Shown here: one piece after another, positions 23,466 to 35,940 of the stretch | Layout of the letters: each line of letters starts with the position of its first letter | How positions within the stretch are numbered: position 1 is the stretch's first letter | Source of the DNA: Uloborus plumipes | Taxonomy: Eukaryota; Arthropoda; Arachnida; Araneae; Uloboridae | Length of the DNA stretch: 64,000 nucleotides | Assembly (NCBI GenBank): GCA_038373865.1 | Contig: JAXGGA010005197.1 | Span: 16,420-80,419 of the forward strand | Direction of reading: 5' to 3' | The notes under the pieces: model-generated | The model's input: only the letters and a program-made list of their open reading frames with translations | Database searches by the model: none | What the model was told of the DNA's origin: nothing | Translations under genes and position numbers: made by a program

Positions 23466-24439
23466 TTGATATTATTCTGTTTTTGACAATTTGATTTGTA
23501 GAAATGGCTGATTCAATTTACCACCGATTCAATTAACCGTCGTCCACGCTATATGGGAATGAACTGTGATTAAAAGACAATCCACACAAAATATCCAGAA
23601 ATTAATCATCAAATCACCAGCTTAATCATTTGTTTTTTCTTTCAAGAATGCCTTTAAAACTAAGTAATAATTAAGTTATTTCTTACTTGACCTACTTTAA
23701 TAAAATGCAAGGTAATCTCAAGATTATAATTCTTTCTTAGAAATATTTTCTTTTCATTTTTTAAGAAATATTAGATGAAAAAAAGGAATAATGCTTCAAG
23801 AATTGTATCGTCATCTTGCACGCTTAAAATATATTAATAAAAAATATCTACCCACTTTCATAAAGTTTTAAAAGAATTTCCCATAACAAACCAAATGGAA
23901 AATTTTCTCCTTTTTTTAGCAGATAAAAATAAATTTTAACTTCCCAATAACTTGTTTATCACAAAAATGTTGAAATGAGTGAAAAAAAAAAAGAAATATC
24001 TCCTTGCTTTTGCTTTGTAAAAAAAAGTTAAATTAAAACACTTGATAGGATGTCCAAAAAGTCTTATAACAGACTCTTGACATTTATTAAATTGAAGGTG
24101 TCATGGATTAAAAAATACGACATTTATATAAGTAATTGTGAAAACTTTAAACTGATTTTGCCCAAACACAAATATCAGTTATATTTTTTGACTGTCATTA
24201 ATTTGTCTTCTAATCATTATTTTTTACACATCAAAGTAATCACAGATATACTTAAGAAGTTTGATTTCTTGATAGTTATTAAGAGATGATTCTTGCTTTC
24301 TCAGATTTGTTTTTTTCACAAGAAAATGTACTTGATATTTGTAAAAAAGGATATTTACGACTGTTTATGTTAGGCATCGTCAAGAGTCGGTAATTTTCAT
24401 AACTTTAGATTTTGTCCAAAGAATTGTTCTATTTGTAAG

Positions 24440-24850
24440 AGTAAGCTAACACACGCGTGGCAAGCTAACACACGCGTGGGTAAAAGACCCCCTTGGGAAA
24501 ATTCGACTGCAACCACAAGGGAAGGTGCACAACTAGACTCCTCTCAAAAAGCCTACATGCTAAACATGAATGTTCTAAGGCGTTTTTGAGTTATGCGAGC
24601 TACATACGTACATGCGCACATACCCACATACGCACATACAAACATCATGAGAAAACTCGTTGTAATTGACTGGGAGGTGGTCGCGGCTGCTTACATGTTC
24701 ATAGGTGCCCATGCACCTGCCGGCGGATCAGAAAAACTGCCCAAGATATATTGGGGGTTGAGCAAAATAGAAATTTAAGCCGAAATTTGAGTGACTTTTT
24801 CTTTTTTCGCGATCACAATACTTCCTTTACTACGTAAAAAGAAGTAAAAA
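24440..24850. repeat. Possible dispersed repeat
   Basis: A GC-richer block with a direct repeat AAGCTAACACACGCGTGG, a CATACGCACATAC-rich tract, and GAGAAAACTCGTTGTAATT, a motif I associate with chelicerate dispersed repeats. No coding signal and no clear ends. Confidence 0.3.
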
Positions 24851-26327
24851 CTGTCCAACTTAAGTTAATGGGTGCAAGGAAAGCCGATCTCTAGTACAGC
24901 CCGCGTCTCACAGACTTGATAGCTATATAAATATAACATTGCAATGACGTAGCAAAATATGTTGTTTGAAAACTTGAATACTTCCAGAAGAACATACTTC
25001 GATCGAAATGTTTTACTTATAAAGGAGACAGACCAGTGAATGAACACCACAAAGTGAATGAACATTTCACTTTTTTTTGAGACAAAAATGTTTAAAACAT
25101 ATTTGAGATGAACTGGAAGTAGAGTAACTTGCTTCTACACCGAATTTCAAAAAGAAAACGGCTTGTAACTTAAGTTGTCATTATGCGCGGAAGAAAAACC
25201 AAAGAAAACCGAGTTAACAGAAACCTTCTTGGCAAATTAGAGGACATTGCCAACTGTGTGTAAAATCTTATTGGCTGTCAAGTTCGATTCAAATGGATGT
25301 ACGCTTCTGCGCTACTCCGCTTATAAAATTGAAAATAGTATAAAAACTAGGCATATTATTGCAAAAAAAGGCTACATATGCGTAGATGAAACACTCTAAT
25401 CCGGTTTCTAAAGGGAAGGGTCTACTTTCACCCCGAATTCGGACACCGCGCAAGGAGCTACTTCCGTTGCTTGTGCTCTGCTTATTTCTCTATAGTCAGG
25501 TCAGGGCATTCTTTCTTATTTCGAACCTCCACAAATAACTTGATACAGAACCATAAAATTTCTCCCATTTTTTTTCAAACTAGTTGCATTTATCATCTAA
25601 AGTGTTTTACTGTCATGTGGCAATTACTGCAATTTGAAGCAATGCTATAAATTTTGGAAAGTTCCGATGAAGTATTTATTCACTTTTTTTTTTTTTTCCA
25701 TAGGTTTGATAATTTAAGGTGCACAAAAATTTAACATGCGATTGTTTTAATGAAAATGTTTTTATAGTTTGCTCAGCGGAGTTTATGATCGAAGTCGTGC
25801 CGAATTCCATCGAGATAAAATAAATTCAGTTTTCATTTTTGGACATTTTTTCTTATCGCAAGTTCCCTATTGCAAGCCTTGTATTTAGAAAAATAATTTC
25901 GAGAGTAAAATACTTAAAGATTTTAAAATGTGTCATAAACTACATCACAAATGCTTTTCTCTGGGGAAATGCAATTTAGTTCAGAGAAATGAGGAATGAA
26001 TCAAAAACATATTTTCACACGTTTAGAGAATAATATCAGTTCTTCATTAGTTTTATGATTTTAAGAAATTACTTTCAAGTATTCTCATCAAAACAGATTG
26101 AATAGGTCGGTCTTTTTGAAATAAATATTTGAATTTTTCATTCCTAAACAAAATATTCTGCATTTCCCAAAAGGGAATTCTACATGATTATTTTTCAAAT
26201 AAAAACTAATGAATTTTATGTGAACTAGTAAATCAAAGACTTACACACATTTTTCTTCTTAAAGCCCAGTTTAAAAGTCATGTGCATTTTGATATGAATT
26301 CTACGCTATTAAGGTTTAAAATATATA
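24851..26327. other. No gene seen
   Basis: AT-rich sequence. Both strands lack family-recognisable frames. Confidence 0.4.
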
Positions 26328-26426
26328 CACTGCTAGTCAAATTTATTGAAAATTTAAGAAATCTAAATTTTTCCATAAATAAAACCCAACAAGATATTTT
26401 CTCAATTTAGTTGTTTTTTCTACATA

Positions 26427-27845
26427 CACTGGCGGAAAAAAAAATCCCAACACCAAGAAAGACTTGTGTTAGAGAAACGAAATTTGGTAGGCGTGTTTAT
26501 ACAACTGAAAGATGACGTCGATTGAAATTTCGTGTTCCGCGCATAAGTGTGGCGCAGCTGGCGTCACTCAGAACATGCAAATAAGGCTTGTTTTAAAAGC
26601 GTGTTGTGAAGCTCGTGTGTATTATTTTTCCGTGAAATTGGACAAATTGCGTTCATGTTAGCCAGGAATACCTTTTAAGACGACGAAGAAGCCATTATCA
26701 ACAGCTCACCGAGTTTAAACGAGGTCGTACAATTTGGCTACGAGAAGGTGGATTTTCATTTCGCGATATTGCAGAAAGACTTGAGTGGGAATGTTTCCAC
26801 CATGCATGATAATTGGAAGCTATGGGCAAGGGATGGTGCTACCTCAAGAAGATCGAGTTCCGAGCTGCCACGTGGCACGACTGAGAAGGAAGATCGCCGA
26901 ATCTTGCGTACGGCTGTGGCGCATCGTACTGCATCTGCGACTGACATTCGAGCTACAGTTGGTACCGTCGTGACCCAAGGAACGGTAAGAAACTGTTTAC
27001 TTCAAGGACAGCTCCGAGCCAGGCAGCCTGTAGCCGGTATTCCATTGACTGCAAACCATTACCTTTTCCGACGGCAGTGGTGCCACGACAGAGCTCACTG
27101 GAAGTCAGAGTGGTGATCTGTTGTAATTTTTGATGAAAACAGATTCTGAATTAGTGCCAGTGGTGGCTGTATATTGGTCAGAAGGAGGCCAGGGGACCGC
27201 CTGCATCCAAGCGGTCTACGGTCTAAACACACGGGACTCGCACCTGGAGTTATGGTCTCTGGAGCAATTTCCTACGACAGCAGGTGCATTCTTGTGGTTA
27301 TCCCAAACTCACTGACTGAAAATTTGTTGTCAGTCTGTTAATTTAACCAGTAGTACAGCCCTTCATGAGTAGCATTCAAGGAGGCGTTTTCCAACCGGAT
27401 AGCGCTCGCCCTCACATCGCTGCTGTAACGCAATGTGCTCTACAGAGTGCTGACATGTTACCATGACCTGAAAAATCACCAGGTCTGTCTCCAATTGATA
27501 ACGTATGGGATGGCACCTTGAGCATCATCCGCAGTCAGCAATGACGGTCCTAGTATTGACACAATAAGTGCAACAAGCATGGAACTCAATACCACAAAGT
27601 GACATTCGGCACCTGTATGACATAATGCATGCACGCTTGCAGGCTTGCGTTCAAAATTCTGGAGGTTACACCCTCTATTAAATTAACATAATTTCACATT
27701 TGCGCAGCATTTTCTTGAGCTTAAATTAGCCAGTGATCTTGTACATTTAATCAATTAAACATGTTAACTAGACAATTGCATTACCCAAATTTCATTACTC
27801 TACGGTAATTTTTTCTTGGTGTTGGGATTTTTTTTTCCGCCAGTG
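26427..27845 (+). mobile_element. Tc1-like DNA transposon, 1419 bp, decayed
   Basis: Terminal inverted repeats CACTGGCGGAAAAAAAAATC with TA duplications at 26425-26426 and 27846-27847. The length and layout are typical of Tc1 elements. The single transposase gene is broken. Confidence 0.93.
26700..27680 (+). pseudogene. Tc1-type transposase pseudogene
   Basis: The Tc1/mariner transposase cuts and pastes its own element. Pieces in three frames resemble it in order: an N-terminal helix-turn-helix stretch (FSFRDIAERLEW), then HDNWKLWARDGATSRRSSS, EDRRILRTAVAHRTASATD and HDRAHWKSEW, then after stops the FDENRF region of the first catalytic Asp and a VMVSGAISYDSR-like strand. Stops and frameshifts at about 26800, 27115 and after 27315 prevent a working protein. 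The longest open piece is 26748-27116. No complete DDE triad can be read in one frame. Confidence 0.85.
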
Positions 27846-29007
27846 TATATAGTGCCAGTATGTTAAATTAGTTTTAAGACAAGATATATTTAAGTAATTG
27901 AGCTAAAACAATTATTTTATTTTTTTTTACGTCATATAAAAATACTCACGTTTAAAAAGAAAATGAAATTTATTTTAGTTACCCACAATAAGATGAAATA
28001 AAGAGACAATTTCAAACATATTCTGCAATTAAGACGACTAGCACTTCTTATGTTTCTGAAACACTTCTGACTTTAATCACTGCAGCCATTCTTTTAACAT
28101 GGAATTCACATGGTTTTACAATACTGCTTTTGGTGTTGCCTGGTGCCAAACTTTAGTTATTTTTCATGAAAACTTCCACACCTTATTTATACTTTGAAAA
28201 ACAAGTTTATTTTAAAAAAATTACTATTTTAATGTGACTTTGCTGTTGTCTTGTGCCAACTAAGTTGGAGTTTTGGGATGCGTTGCTTCACTTTTCCAAC
28301 TGTACCGTAATTTTGTGTGAAGTCTAACCCCCACCATACGCACATGCCATACGTACCCGTTTATAAGATAGCCAACAATGGATGTAAATAAATATATGTT
28401 TAGGTGGGTATCCTGGATCGTAACCTGGCTTTTGCATTTCGGAGGGTTTTATTGAACACATTTCTCGTTCAATCTATGATTAATAAAATTTAATTTCATA
28501 TTCTACATTATATTCTTTTTGTTGCAATAGATGCTTAATGGGCATTAACATAAAAAAATTGCGTGTCTTTTAGATGAAGGAAAAAATATGATATCTGCAC
28601 TGCATAACTACGTCCCGTTAAATATTCGATGGGTTTTAATTACTAAAAAAATCAGATGCGTTTACTCCTATATGCGCGTTTGAAGTAGTACTTCTGAAAT
28701 TTCTAGTTTATGGCACTTAAGAAATGTGTTAAGCATAGTGTTTGCCACTTTCAAATTTCAAGAATTTTGGTGCTTGTGTTAGTGGTATTCAAAACTAGAA
28801 GGAAAAGGGTGTAATATGATAAAAGAAACGATGCTCGCAATAACTACAATTGATTTTTACAATTGATTTGTACCATTATTGTACAAATCACACACTTGAT
28901 TTGTACAATTATTCAAAACTAATAATTCCATTTGTCAACTGAAATGAAGAAATAAATAAAATTTTAAAAATGAAATAGTAAAAATTATTTTTTCAGCAAA
29001 AAAAGTA

Positions 29008-29181
29008 CAGTCGAGTCCGCTTAATGGAATAGCCATTTTGCCATGAAAAAACATTCTAATAAGCGGGATATTCCATTATCCGGGATGAAAATAATGCATT
29101 ACAATGGTTTGGTACATTGAAAATGTATTATATTAAGCGGGATATTCTTTTAACCGATATTCTAATAAGCAGGTTCGACTG
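29008..29181. mobile_element. Tigger/pogo-like MITE, 174 bp
   Basis: Ends CAGTCGAGTCCGCTTAAT and (rc) CAGTCGAACCTGCTTATT, with TA flanks at 29006-29007 and 29182-29183. The interior repeats AAGCGGGATATTC. Confidence 0.85.
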
Positions 29182-29184
29182 TAT

Positions 29185-29268
29185 ATGAAAAGCATTTTTG
29201 GAATAGTTTTGAAACTTTTCGGAGGAGGTTTGAATCCAAGCCCACCCCCACCCCTAAATACGGCCCTG
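29185..29268 (-). mobile_element. End fragment of the 35941 hAT-type family
   Basis: The minus strand starts CAGGGCCGTATTTAGGGGTG and parallels the left end of the element at 35941, including the TTCAAAACTATT region. Only about 84 bp remain. Confidence 0.65.
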
Positions 29269-29424
29269 GTGGGTATGTGTGTATGTGAGAAAGTTGCCTC
29301 AACACTCAGAAGATACCCGGCAAATTCGTCTTTAAATATTCAGTTCATTCTTATTAGCACTGAGAAAACACTTGGCGACATTTTAAATCATAAACCCACA
29401 ACAAGTAATTCCCCACCCCCTTAA

Positions 29425-31334
29425 TAAAAATAAACTACCTCAAGTATTACGAGATTACGGGAGGTTACTTTCCTTTAATATTTCTTTCAGCAATGACCAT
29501 AAAGAAAAATTTGCTATGCTCCAAAACCATCAATTAACGGATAAATCTTTTCAAACAAGCAAGCTTTAATTTAAATATTTCAAAACTTCTTGAGATTTCC
29601 ATGTGCTTTAATATGACGATTTCATTTCTGAACAAATCCTATTTTGTTCATTATACATATTGCTGTTTTAGTTTCATGGGTAAGAATGGATCTCGATTGT
29701 TAATCACATCTACATGGTGTGTTTTGGTTCTTTAAAGAAAGAAAACAAATGAAAGTAGCTATTGCTTCTTATAATTATTACTTACCCAAGCAACGCCGAA
29801 TATTTTCTAGTTAGCGAAAAATTAATTACTTACCAGTTTCAGATGTCATAATAAATGTCTCTAATTTAGAAGTTTGGAAAAACAATTCCTAAAACATGAC
29901 ATTGTTGCATGGATTAATGCAAAATTTCAGTTGTCTTTATTAGTAAAACTGATCAAACTACAGAATTACAAATACCGTCATCTTAATTCAGGAAAATAAT
30001 TATGAATATAAGCAAAAAAAGTAGATCGATTCAAGAGTATGAATGCAAGGAATTTAATTTCCTCCATTGTATAGAAAATGAATTAAAGATTTAAAAACTA
30101 TATTAAATATGAAATTTTTCTTTTCACTAAAAGCAACATTACTTCCAACCAATAGATTACTTGTTTTAATGTTAGCTTTCTTGGAAAGCTTTTGTGACAA
30201 AAGATATTTAATAAACGAATATTGTTATGCGAGTTTTGTTTCCACAAACAAAAGTAGATCTTGAGTGCTTTAATGTGTTATTCGTAACATTGCTCAATAT
30301 GGTTTACTCCCTTAATTAAAGTTCAAACTATATCCTCATTGTTCTTCCACAAATTTAATTCTGAAGAGAAAAGCGCATAATAGCATATGATAAAGGGAAA
30401 TGAATGGGTGTAATATTATTTCTATTTCTAAATACAATAAAAGTTAAGCAAAAAAAAAAAAAGAATGTTGCAATGAGTAAGAACTAGGTAAGGAGTTAAC
30501 TCTACCTTTAATTTAATTTGTACTTCCCATGGAGTTTGAAGAAATCAATCTCTAGTTTCAAATACTCACATTTAAATTTTATCCTAAACCTGACATTATC
30601 CAAACTATTTTTCTTTAAGTAACTCACTAATTTTTAGGTATTTATTTATTTATTTGTTTATTTATTTTATTCTTAATTTTATTTTATTTATTTATTTATT
30701 TGTCGTTTGTTCATTTCTGTTATTTTTTTTCTTGTCTTATTTATTTTACTTTATTTTATTTATTTAATTTATTTATTTTTTATTTACGTTGTTTTATTTA
30801 TTTATTTATTTTATAATTTATTTTACATTTTTTATTTATTTTAATGTTATTTCTTTTTTATTTATTTATTTAGTTATTTTTTTGCAATAAAACAAAAGCT
30901 TTTTGTTCTTTAGAGTACTTTTTGCTTTAAAAAGAAAGAATATTCTACAAAATTGATTTAACTAATTTTTCTTTCCATCTCCTGCATTCTTTCCTTAAAT
31001 AGTGTTTGTAAGAATCACTAGATTAATTATTTGTTATGTATTTTACGAAGATAAACGAATATTGTTATGCTAGTTTTGTTTCCAAACAAAAGTAAGTCTC
31101 GAGCGCTTCAATGCCGTCCGAGTATTCGTAACATTGCTTTATATGATTCACTGTCTTAATTAAAGTTCAAATTATATCATCATTGTTTATCAACAGATTT
31201 AATTCTTGTTTTTCTCACAAGATCTATCTATGTGCATAATAGCATATGATAAAGGAAAACAACTGGGTGTTTTTTTTTCCTATTTATAAATACAATCAAA
31301 GTTGAGCAGAAAAGAATTTTTTTTTTTTTAAGTA
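29425..31334. repeat. AT-rich stretch with TTTA-type low complexity
   Basis: No gene seen. 30635-30890 is a run of TTTATTTA-like repeats. A ~200-bp stretch at 30200-30460 recurs in part at 31050-31320 (ACGAATATTGTTATG, GTTTCCA, AGCATATGATAAAGG), a local duplication. Confidence 0.6.
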
Positions 31335-33014
31335 GGGTGAGTTCTGGTAAGTGCGTACCCTTTTTTGCAAAGTTCATGTTCTCAGGGATGCTGCTCTGTT
31401 GAAAAAGCTTGTACACTCACAATTTTTTTTTTTTTAGTTTTCTTTCCAAATCCTTTACTAAGATTTTCAAGCATATAATATGTCAAATAAACCATAAGCA
31501 TAGGTTTTGTGACCTGGTTTATGACACCTATTCTAAGGTACGCACTTTCCCTACCTAGCGGGGTAAGTGCGTCCACCTTAAATTATGTGAATATGAGCAG
31601 TAAAAAACTTCTGGCACATATTAAATATGTTAGGTAGTTGCCTTGGAATAATTCCTAATACTAGAGATCAGCACTTGCTTACATGGATGAAACGCAATTA
31701 GTGATATTCCACGCGTCTTGCGAACAACTGTGATTTGAAGATTGAGAGAGTTGTGTCTGTGATTCTTCCTCTGTCCTTTTAATAAGACCAAGTGAGCAAA
31801 TGTAAGTTGGTTTTATTTAGTAATAATCACTCATAGTCTACATAGTTTATTTTGGTTAAATACATTAATCAGTCTGTGTTTAAGCCAGGGTTCGCACTTA
31901 CCCCTTCTTAAATGTAAGATGAGATATGTGCGTCCAATAGCTTTGTTGTAAGTGCGTACCCCTGTGATATTCTTTAATTCTATTTGTATGGTAGATCGTT
32001 AGGTGACCTGCGTGAACAATTCGTTTTTTTTTTTTTCTTTTTTCTTTTTTTTTTTTTTTTGAATAAATATGGTTTTAAAATATTTTTCTTATTAGAATCA
32101 GCAGCAGTAAGAAAAAACACAAAATAAAGAGCAAAAAAAAGAGAATAATTGATCGTGATGTGATACTTGTACTTTTTTTTCTTGTACATTCAAATAGTTT
32201 TTCACAAGGTGTTCTTTAATTTTCTTAAATTTATTTTATTCATTACTCCACCTTCGTTTTTTGAATCAGTTGGTTCCTTATTTAGTGTTTCACTTAATTT
32301 CATTGCTTTATTTGTCATTCTGGTTTAAATTAAGTATAGCTCATGATCGCTATTTTCAACGAAAAATTTACTAACTGATATCTAAAAGCCAATATATTTA
32401 AGAGGTAATGAATAAAATTGAAATCTTATGCCGCATTCAATGTTAATATAAATACTTGATGGAAATGACGTCGGATTTATAATCGGTTTATAAAAGAGTG
32501 AAATCAAAATTAAAGGCGAATTACGAGAGTCATCATAATGGTACGCACTTGCTCTGCATAATAGTACGCATATGCCTCATGATAGTGGTACGCACTTGCC
32601 CCATCAGAATGGTGCGCACTTACCCCCACCTTACTTTAAAGAAAGGGAAAGTGCGTACCTTCATATAAACAAATTTTAGTTAGAGTATTTGATCAAAATA
32701 CCCCATGTATATTATTAGTAGCTATTACTTAAAAGAAACAACTTGCAATTCTTGACTTTAATTGCTTGGTATGACTACAAGAGAAACGGAAACAAAACCT
32801 TCTCAATCTTTACTTAAGAGTTTTTTTGAAGACATTTAAGTTATCTCTGATTGTGTTTCGTCTATTGAATCCAGCCCTGAATTCTACCTATTGAAATTAT
32901 CATTAGACAGTTATCTAACATAGTCGATGTGTTGCAGAAGCCATTTCAAGACAGTGTTCATATAATTCCCAGTGGACGCACTTACCCCGTGGACGCACTT
33001 ACCAGAACTCACCC
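31335..33014. mobile_element. TA-flanked element with repeated GTAAGTGCG motifs, 1680 bp
   Basis: Ends GGGTGAGTTCTGGTAAGTGC and its complement, with TA at 31333-31334 and 33015-33016. Further copies of GGGGTAAGTGCGTCC / GTACGCACTTGCC occur at about 31540, 31900-31965, 32540-32630, 32650 and 32980. No transposase found. Tc1/mariner or pogo type by its TA target. Confidence 0.8.
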
Positions 33015-33029
33015 TAACTAATAAATTTT

Positions 33030-33353
33030 TCGGTTTTTTCTTAAATAATTTATTTAATTTTATTTATTTTTTAAGTAATTTATTTCTTTTTTTTTTTTTT
33101 GTAATTTTTTTAATTAATTAATAATTTATTTATTTATTTTTGAAATAAAAGACAAGCTTTTTGTTCCATAGCGTAGTTTTTGCTTTAGAAAGAAAGGAGA
33201 GTATTCTAGAAAAACAATTTAATTCTTTTGCTTCCCATCTTCCGCACTCTTTCCTTGAAATAGTTCAGTGTTTGTACGAACCACTACTTTAATTAATTGT
33301 TTTGTAAGATTATTATGTTTACGAAGATAAATGAATGCACGAGATATTTCAAA

Positions 33354-33398
<45 letters not shown>

Positions 33399-33420
33399 TA
33401 TAATAATAATAATAATGCAC
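33030..33420. repeat. TTTA-rich tract and (AAT)n microsatellite
   Basis: TTTATTTA-like repeats at 33040-33145; an almost pure AAT run at 33353-33416. Confidence 0.85.
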
Positions 33421-33439
33421 AATTAAAAACAGTTCACTT

Positions 33440-33630
33440 TGTGAGCAAATAAGTAAAAACCAAAACGCAACGTCTAAAAGCACAAATAAGTCAAGTTAAG
33501 AATCGGCAAACATGTTTCAAAGGCATAAAGCCTCCTTCTTCAGTGCCAAGCAAGAAATAGGAACACATGCAACGGCAAACATTGAAACATTTTTGCCAAT
33601 TTTTAATTTGACTTATTTGTGCTTTTAGAC
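33440..33630 (-). mobile_element. Penelope-type terminal repeat remnant (inverted pair)
   Basis: The segment 33445-33518 (minus) recurs inverted at 33573-33630, continuing past the hAT insertion at 35782-35805. Both contain TTGACTTATTTGTGCTTTTA. The minus arm carries a hammerhead motif, as terminal repeats of Penelope-like retroelements do. No coding part remains. Confidence 0.6.
33505..33547 (-). ncRNA. Hammerhead ribozyme motif
   Basis: Minus strand 5' to 3': GGCA (stem I), CTGAAGA (core C-U-G-A-N-G-A), stem II GGAGGC / GCCTTT with loop TTTAT, GAAA, a minimal self-complementary stem III ACATGT, then T (cleavage nucleotide) and TGCC pairing with GGCA. All core positions are present. The 2-bp stem III is like that of hammerheads known in Penelope-like elements, which act mainly as dimers. 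Confidence 0.8.
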
Positions 33631-35773
33631 CAGGGGTGGCCAACCTTTTTAGGGAAAGTGCCACTATCTGGAGAGAAAAAGTTCAGCGTGCCACATTGTG
33701 TTTTTCCAACAAACTAAAATTTTTTAAAAGTTAAAAATAGATTTTAGATTGACTATATAATTTTTACTCAAATCAAACACTTTTTCTTGTAAATCTGAGC
33801 AGTTGAAATCTAAATGATAATAAAGATAAAACAAGTCCGAACGTAAAAGTTATCGTTAATAAACACTTTCATAAGTTCTGTCAGTTGGCTTATGCTTAGA
33901 AAAGAACAAAAAGAAAAAAACAAATAATATCAAACATTCTATTCCAAAAATTAAACAGTCTGTACTTAATGTGGTTTATGAGTCTGTATCTTTTTTACCA
34001 AAATTTTATTTTTAGGATTATTTCTTGATCCTAAGAAGTTTATTTCTGAATTCCTTATTTCTGAATCCTAAGAAGTTTAAGTGTTTTAAGTGCTATCAAT
34101 TAATATTCAACGGTATTTAGCTTTTTCAGCATTCATAACGAAAAATATTTGTTGAGAAGCGTATTTTGAATCAAATCAACAACAGCATCAGACGACAAAA
34201 GTGTGTTAATTTAAAAAAAAAAATTGTTGGTGTAAATTTCCAAATTTCTACATGACGCAGATCACTTTCTGTTGAAGTAAGCTCTTATATTTAATTACCA
34301 ATGCAAAAGGTCAGTAAATATGATTTGGATTTCAGAAGGGTAACAAGTAGTGTCTTGCAGAAAAATAGACAAATTTGAAAAGATCAACATTTTTTTTATG
34401 ATCCTGAAAATCATCAAACCTAACACTGAATGTCTCCTTAAAATAGCTGTAAAATTTTCTCCATATAGCATTGGAAAATTATAAAATTTGGGTTGATAAT
34501 TTCAGTATTTAATTTAATGTTTTATGCTTTTTTTCTCCAAAGTAGAGAGAAAGAAACTGAAGTTTCATCATAAAAGAATATAGATGGTCTATACTGGTTT
34601 AGGAAACTTTTTTTTTTTTTTGTGCTATCTTAAATTTTAATTACTGAAACGCCGGAAAATAAGCGATGACATAGGCAGGGATTCAAGTGAAACACCATTG
34701 CAATCGCTTCGAATTGCAATCGCTACTGGAAGTGAATTACATTATCATCAGCTTAACTTGGCACTGACGTCACTACGGGTGGAGCCAATAAGAGCTCAAA
34801 AGCAGTCAGTGATCTCCTCTTATTCGCCAAGTAGGCTGTGACGTTTTAACTAGCTCGTTTTTCATAGGCAAACGTCACGCAAACGTCACGCTGACGTCAC
34901 GATGTTTTTATCAAGAAACCTTCTGATGTAATTCATTTCCAGTAGCGATTGTAATTTGCGATCGCCTATTTCACTTGGATTCCTGCCATAGCTAAATTCA
35001 TTTGCTATTCTTCATTCCTAAGTAGCAAGTTCCCATTGCTTTAATTCCAGGCATTTTAAAAACCACTAAAATTCTAAAATCTTATGACTATTTTTCCTTT
35101 GGATAGCTATTGCACATTTCAATAAAGGAGTAACTTGCCATGCTTTCCTCTTTCTCCTGGGAAAGTTCACAATACATTCAGAGCTCTAATTCGTAGTTTG
35201 TCAATACAGTGAACTCTACAGGGTCACAAGCAGAGAAGAGGTCTCATTCTTTGGCAAGGAGTTTGTGATAAATAATTCTATGATACTTTTGAAGTTTTTT
35301 TCTCAAATTATATTCACGAAATGTAACCAAAACAATTTAAGGATCTTTATTTGTGCAACCATACCGAATTTTGTCCAATCTAGTTTCTTAATTTTACTTG
35401 CACGGTTAACTCTTTAAAAAATTTCATCACCCGTAGCTGATCAAGAATCTATTCTGCAGCATCGAAAGTTTCATTCGTGTTAGGCACAAATATGCTTTAC
35501 AAAGCATTGTCTGTAGCGTCACAGCTTTCGTTGGATGTCCGAAGCTAACGCTAAGTACTTTGCAATATTGTAGTTAAGACAATTTGTGAGCCAGCCTCCT
35601 GACACTTAATCGTCGTAAAATCATTATATTTATCAGTTTTAGTTTTTATCAATATTTTTGAGGTCGACATTTTTCCCTCAATTTTGGAATTTTTTCAAGA
35701 AGTCTTCGCGTGCCACTGTTACTTCTCTGCCGTGCCACATTGTGGCACGCGTGCCGCGGGTTGGCCACCACTG
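33631..35773. mobile_element. hAT-type element, 2143 bp, perfect 8-bp target duplication
   Basis: Ends CAGGGGTGGCCAACC and (rc) CAGTGGTGGCCAACC, flanked by identical 8-mers TTTTAGAC (33623-33630 and 35774-35781). No intact transposase frame; it contains the smaller element at 34674. Confidence 0.93.
34674..34987. mobile_element. Nested 314-bp MITE (3-bp target duplication)
   Basis: Ends GGCAGGGATTCAAGTGAAA and (rc) GGCAGGAATCCAAGTGAAA, flanked by ATA on both sides. A 3-bp target is compatible with Harbinger-like elements. Subterminal AGCGATTGCAAT blocks and several TGACGTCA-like motifs are present. Confidence 0.75.
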
Positions 35774-35940
35774 TTTTAGACGTAGCTTTTTGGTTGTTAC
35801 TCAATAATACACTATGTCTAAAAATAACTGCTACTCAGATTTTAATCCATTTTTTGATCGAATCGGTAAAAAGGGAAGAATCCTTTCGTTTAATTTTTTT
35901 AAAAAGGCAATTACATATTTTATCTTTGTGTAGTGTATTG

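Larger units (their letters stand above)
26328..28210 (-). mobile_element. Probable Tc1-like relic hosting a second insertion
   Basis: A TA-flanked Tc1-like end CACTGCTAGTCAAATTT lies at 26328. On the minus strand near 28040-28200, broken frames read like a Tc1 transposase C-terminus (TPKAVL, NHVNSM and KRMAAVIK in order, across a frameshift). The 1.4-kb element at 26427 lies between these two parts. The outer right end is not found. Confidence 0.35.

Noticed and set aside
31980..32189. Lys-rich 69-codon frame
   Set aside because: Product of poly(T) runs inside a non-coding transposon.
33219..33422. Poly-Ile frame
   Set aside because: Translation of an AAT microsatellite.
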